A stretch of 16,548 nucleotides of DNA, from contig CAMRBT010000012.1 of NCBI GenBank assembly GCA_947040475.1, forward strand, positions 1 to 16,548. Direction: 5' to 3'. The number at the start of each line of letters is the position of its first letter. The stretch's first letter is position 1. The position numbers and the translations under genes are program-made. The DNA comes from an uncultured Brevinema sp. (lineage in GTDB: Bacteria; Spirochaetota; Brevinematia; Brevinematales; Brevinemataceae). The notes under the pieces were generated by a model, which saw only the letters and a program-made list of their open reading frames with translations, was not told the origin of the DNA and made no database searches. Positions 14,355 to 16,548 of this stretch are shown here, piece by piece.

Positions 14355-15269
14355 GTGACACTACCTAGACCTCAACAACAACAATCCCCATTATCATTGT
14401 TTCTTCTTTTTTCTTTAGCTGCTCATGTTCTAGGATTAGGTATTTTTACTGTTATTTCTCCAAAATTCATCGAAGAAAAACGAACTCAAATTTCCATTCA
14501 AATTGGTGGAATGAGAGCAAACCCTGCTACTCCTACTCCTATTCAAACGCCAAAACCTGCAACTCCTAAAGTTGTTACACCCGCTCCCATTCAAACGCCA
14601 AAACCTGTAGCTCCTAAAGTTGTTCAAATACCACCTGTTCCTGTTCAACAGCCAAAAGCTATTACCCCTAAAGTCGTTACAACACCACCACAGCCTAGAC
14701 CTGTCGCTCCTAAAGTTGTTACCCCTCCCGTTCAACAAGCAAAACCTGTCGCCCCTAAAGTCGTTACACCACCTGTTCAACAGCCAAAACCTATTGCCCC
14801 TAAAGTCGTTACCCCACCTGTTCAACAGCCAAAACCTGTCACTCCTAAAGTTGTCACTCCTGTTCAGCAAGTTACACCTGTAGCTCCTAAAGTTCCAGTC
14901 GTAGATAAGACACAAGAGATGAGTGATAAATTAGATGATGTATTAAATAAAAAAACTCAAAAGAAATCAACTGTAGATGCTTTAGCTGATGCTAATTGGT
15001 CTGGAACTCCTAGAAAAACTTTATCTTTCCCCAATCTTACTGCTAAAATTCCGCAACAATATAAATCTCGTGGTTATGGATTTTCTATAACTGCCAAAAT
15101 CACTTTCAGCCCTCAAGGCTGGGTTTCTGGAGTAGAGTTATTACGAGCTTCTGGAGATCCACGCATAGATGGGATCTTCCGTACAGAATTACGTAAAATT
15201 CGTATAGAACCAAGTAAAAAAACGACCTACGACACAATCACAAAAACATTTACTATTTCTGTTAAATAA
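14355..15269 (+). CDS. tonB: TonB-like energy transducer with Pro-rich repeats
   Basis: Transmits inner-membrane energy to outer-membrane receptors. It has 304 residues. The N-terminal TM helix (about 12-36) carries S20-x3-H24, the SxxxH motif used by TonB to couple with ExbB/ExbD. Residues 57-183 form a periplasm-spanning Pro/Lys/Val repeat region with eight PKV motifs. A short Lys/Asp-rich helical linker (184-215) follows, then a TonB C-terminal-like domain (about 225-304) containing ITAKITFSPQGWVSGVELLRASGDPRIDG. The GTG start at 14355 is supported by AGGAG (14345-14349) 5 nt upstream. It lies 8 nt after exbD, so they form one unit. A TolA-type role is possible, but the SxxxH motif and Pro-Lys repeats favour TonB. 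No TonB-dependent receptor is visible here. Confidence 0.88.
   Translation: MTLPRPQQQQSPLSLFLLFSLAAHVLGLGIFTVISPKFIEEKRTQISIQIGGMRANPATPTPIQTPKPATPKVVTPAPIQTPKPVAPKVVQIPPVPVQQPKAITPKVVTTPPQPRPVAPKVVTPPVQQAKPVAPKVVTPPVQQPKPIAPKVVTPPVQQPKPVTPKVVTPVQQVTPVAPKVPVVDKTQEMSDKLDDVLNKKTQKKSTVDALADANWSGTPRKTLSFPNLTAKIPQQYKSRGYGFSITAKITFSPQGWVSGVELLRASGDPRIDGIFRTELRKIRIEPSKKTTYDTITKTFTISVK
14523..14903 (+). repeat. Imperfect tandem repeat encoding the TonB Pro-rich spacer
   Basis: Repeats of about 45 nt encode 15-residue units of the form PVAPKVVTPPVQQPK. Units 2-4 of the central part are regular; outer units vary between 14 and 18 residues. The recurring DNA core is CCTAAAGTTGTTAC or CCTAAAGTCGTTAC. 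Unit number may vary between strains. Confidence 0.85.
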
Positions 15270-15283
15270 TAAGGACTCTAGCT

Positions 15284-16548
15284 ATGCAATTTATCCTTGG
15301 AAATTTTGGATCTGGAAAGACCACCCATATTATTCAGCAAACAATAGATCTCATCAAAGCAAATAAAAAATTCTTAATTATTGTTCCTTCCCGTAGACAC
15401 AAAGATCAATTATTTTTAGAATTGTTAAAACAAGAGTCAGGTCTTATTGGTGCTCCTATTGTTACCTTAACAGAATTTCAAAAAAAACTCCTAGAACAAC
15501 TTTTTCCTATCCCTATAGAAAGACCTCAAACAATCAGCAATTTTGAAAAATTTCTTATTATTTCGTCTATTATTACTCAAAATATAGATAAATTTCAAAT
15601 ATTCAAAAATATCCAACAAAGACCTGAAATGATTAAAATGATCTATCGATTAATTCATTCTCTAAGAGATAAAGACATAGAAACATTAAAATCATCTCCA
15701 GAATTAGCTGATAAAATCCATGATATACAATTAATTTTATCCCAATATCAACAAATTTTAACAGAAAAAAATATGGGTGATAACAAATTTGAGATAGATC
15801 TTATTTGTCAAAATCTTCCAAATATTTCTCCAGAATTTTTTGCAGATTATATTTTTATCGATGGATTTGTAGATTATACTGCTACTCAATTCAAACTTAT
15901 TGAGCATATTTCACAATTTGTAGAAAATCATAAAAAACATATTGCTATTAGTTTAACAGATATTAAGCACCACATTTGTCAACAAACTATTCTTCATTTT
16001 AAAGATACCTTCCCTCATGCTGAGTGTATAACCTTAGACGAAAAATTAGATAGTAGCCTATTAGCAAATTCTTTTTTAGAACATACCCAAATACCAAAAA
16101 ATTCTTTAGATATCTATGAGATCCAAGCTTTCGGTAAAAACAAAGAAATAGAATATGTCACCAATCAAATCAAAAAACTTTGCCTCATTGATAATCAAAA
16201 ACTAGAAGATATTCTTATCATCACGGATCAGCAGGATACTTACGCTCCTCTACTCACCTCTGCACTTCGAAAAGCCAATATCCCTTTTGGATTTGGGAAA
16301 GATGATAAGCTATCCAATAACCCTCTCATTATTTTTATCAAGCGTTGTCTCAAAATAATGACTCAAGAATTAGATCATGAGAGCATTGAATTTTTCGCTC
16401 TATCCAACTATGTCCAAGACTCTATCAGAATCACCTTAGGAAAAGCTCCTGGAATCATACCTTTAGCCATTCAAGGAAAAGATCAATCTTGGAAGAATGG
16501 ATTTCAACGTCAAAAAACACTCTTAAAAGATGAAGATAATGACAGCTC
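15284..16548 (+). CDS. AddB-like helicase-nuclease subunit, N-terminal part, runs off the right edge
   Basis: The frame is open from ATG 15284 to the window end (421 codons seen). AAGGA (15271-15275) lies 8 nt upstream. Residues 6-14 are NFGSGKTTH, a Walker A motif at the extreme N-terminus as in AddB/RexB; IIVPSRRHKDQL follows, equivalent to the VP..-type motif Ia region. ADYIFIDGFVDYTATQFKLIEHI (about residues 188-210) matches the Walker B-like IDGF.DFT.QQ segment of AddB, and EIQAFGKNKEIEYVTNQI with LIITDQQDTYAPLL corresponds to the start of its second helicase half. Known: AddAB processes double-strand breaks for recombination. The C-terminal nuclease and iron-sulphur cysteines lie outside the window, so the exact subtype cannot be judged. 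It follows tonB by 14 nt and is probably co-transcribed. Confidence 0.78.
   Translation, partial: MQFILGNFGSGKTTHIIQQTIDLIKANKKFLIIVPSRRHKDQLFLELLKQESGLIGAPIVTLTEFQKKLLEQLFPIPIERPQTISNFEKFLIISSIITQNIDKFQIFKNIQQRPEMIKMIYRLIHSLRDKDIETLKSSPELADKIHDIQLILSQYQQILTEKNMGDNKFEIDLICQNLPNISPEFFADYIFIDGFVDYTATQFKLIEHISQFVENHKKHIAISLTDIKHHICQQTILHFKDTFPHAECITLDEKLDSSLLANSFLEHTQIPKNSLDIYEIQAFGKNKEIEYVTNQIKKLCLIDNQKLEDILIITDQQDTYAPLLTSALRKANIPFGFGKDDKLSNNPLIIFIKRCLKIMTQELDHESIEFFALSNYVQDSIRITLGKAPGIIPLAIQGKDQSWKNGFQRQKTLLKDEDNDS

Noticed and set aside
14620..14883. 87-codon + strand frame in the repeat region
   Set aside because: It is an alternative frame of the tonB repeat, kept open by the codon pattern; there is no independent start signal.
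14523..14903. CRISPR-like array
   Set aside because: The units are translated in frame as TonB Pro-Lys spacer, have no unique spacers, and no cas genes are nearby.
14436..14915. 159-codon - strand open frame with Arg/Asn/Trp-rich repeats
   Set aside because: It is the antisense of the TonB proline-rich repeat; the repeat periodicity comes from tonB, which has a start, ribosome-binding site and domains.

Overview
The window looks like ordinary chromosome from an AT-rich (roughly one-third GC, judged by eye) two-membrane bacterium. An ExbD/TonB pair, several Sec signal peptides and a small beta-barrel-like protein indicate an outer membrane. A two-domain cyclic-nucleotide-binding regulator, a FakA-DegV fusion and a loose lipobox make a spirochaete-type host plausible, but that is an inference from gene content; no rRNA or marker search was possible.

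Layout, left to right. (1) 1-1158: 3' end of a fused fatty-acid kinase/DegV gene (+) and its terminator. (2) 1191-1373: tRNA-Leu(GAG) on the - strand with a consensus promoter and its own terminator. (3) 1428-4038: glyA and a double cyclic-nucleotide-binding protein (+), one transcription unit closed by a bidirectional terminator. (4) 8552 down to 4066: a very tight - strand operon proS > exported unknown protein > xthA > birA, with junctions of 0 nt, a 1-nt overlap and an 11-nt overlap. (5) 8580-9245: monocistronic exported TPR protein (+) and terminator. (6) 9280-9876: small outer-membrane-like protein (-). (7) 13226 down to 9972: rodZ, rimO and pgsA on the - strand; rimO-pgsA has its own promoter, placed between the rodZ stop and the rodZ terminator. 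(8) 13306-16548: small exported/lipoprotein-like gene, exbD, tonB and the 5' part of an AddB-like helicase-nuclease gene (+), running off the right edge.

Functional themes are one-carbon metabolism (glyA), translation (proS, tRNA-Leu, rimO), cofactor attachment (birA), DNA repair (xthA, addB-like), membrane lipid and cell-shape functions (fakA-degV, pgsA, rodZ) and envelope energy transduction (exbD/tonB). I see no mobile element, CRISPR array, prophage, toxin-antitoxin pair or defence island, and I do not claim a new system. The best second-look items are the FakA-DegV fusion, the unknown exported protein locked inside the proS operon, the ExbB-less ExbD/TonB pair, the metal-loop-like motif in the RodZ periplasmic region, and the overlapping rodZ terminator/rimO promoter.
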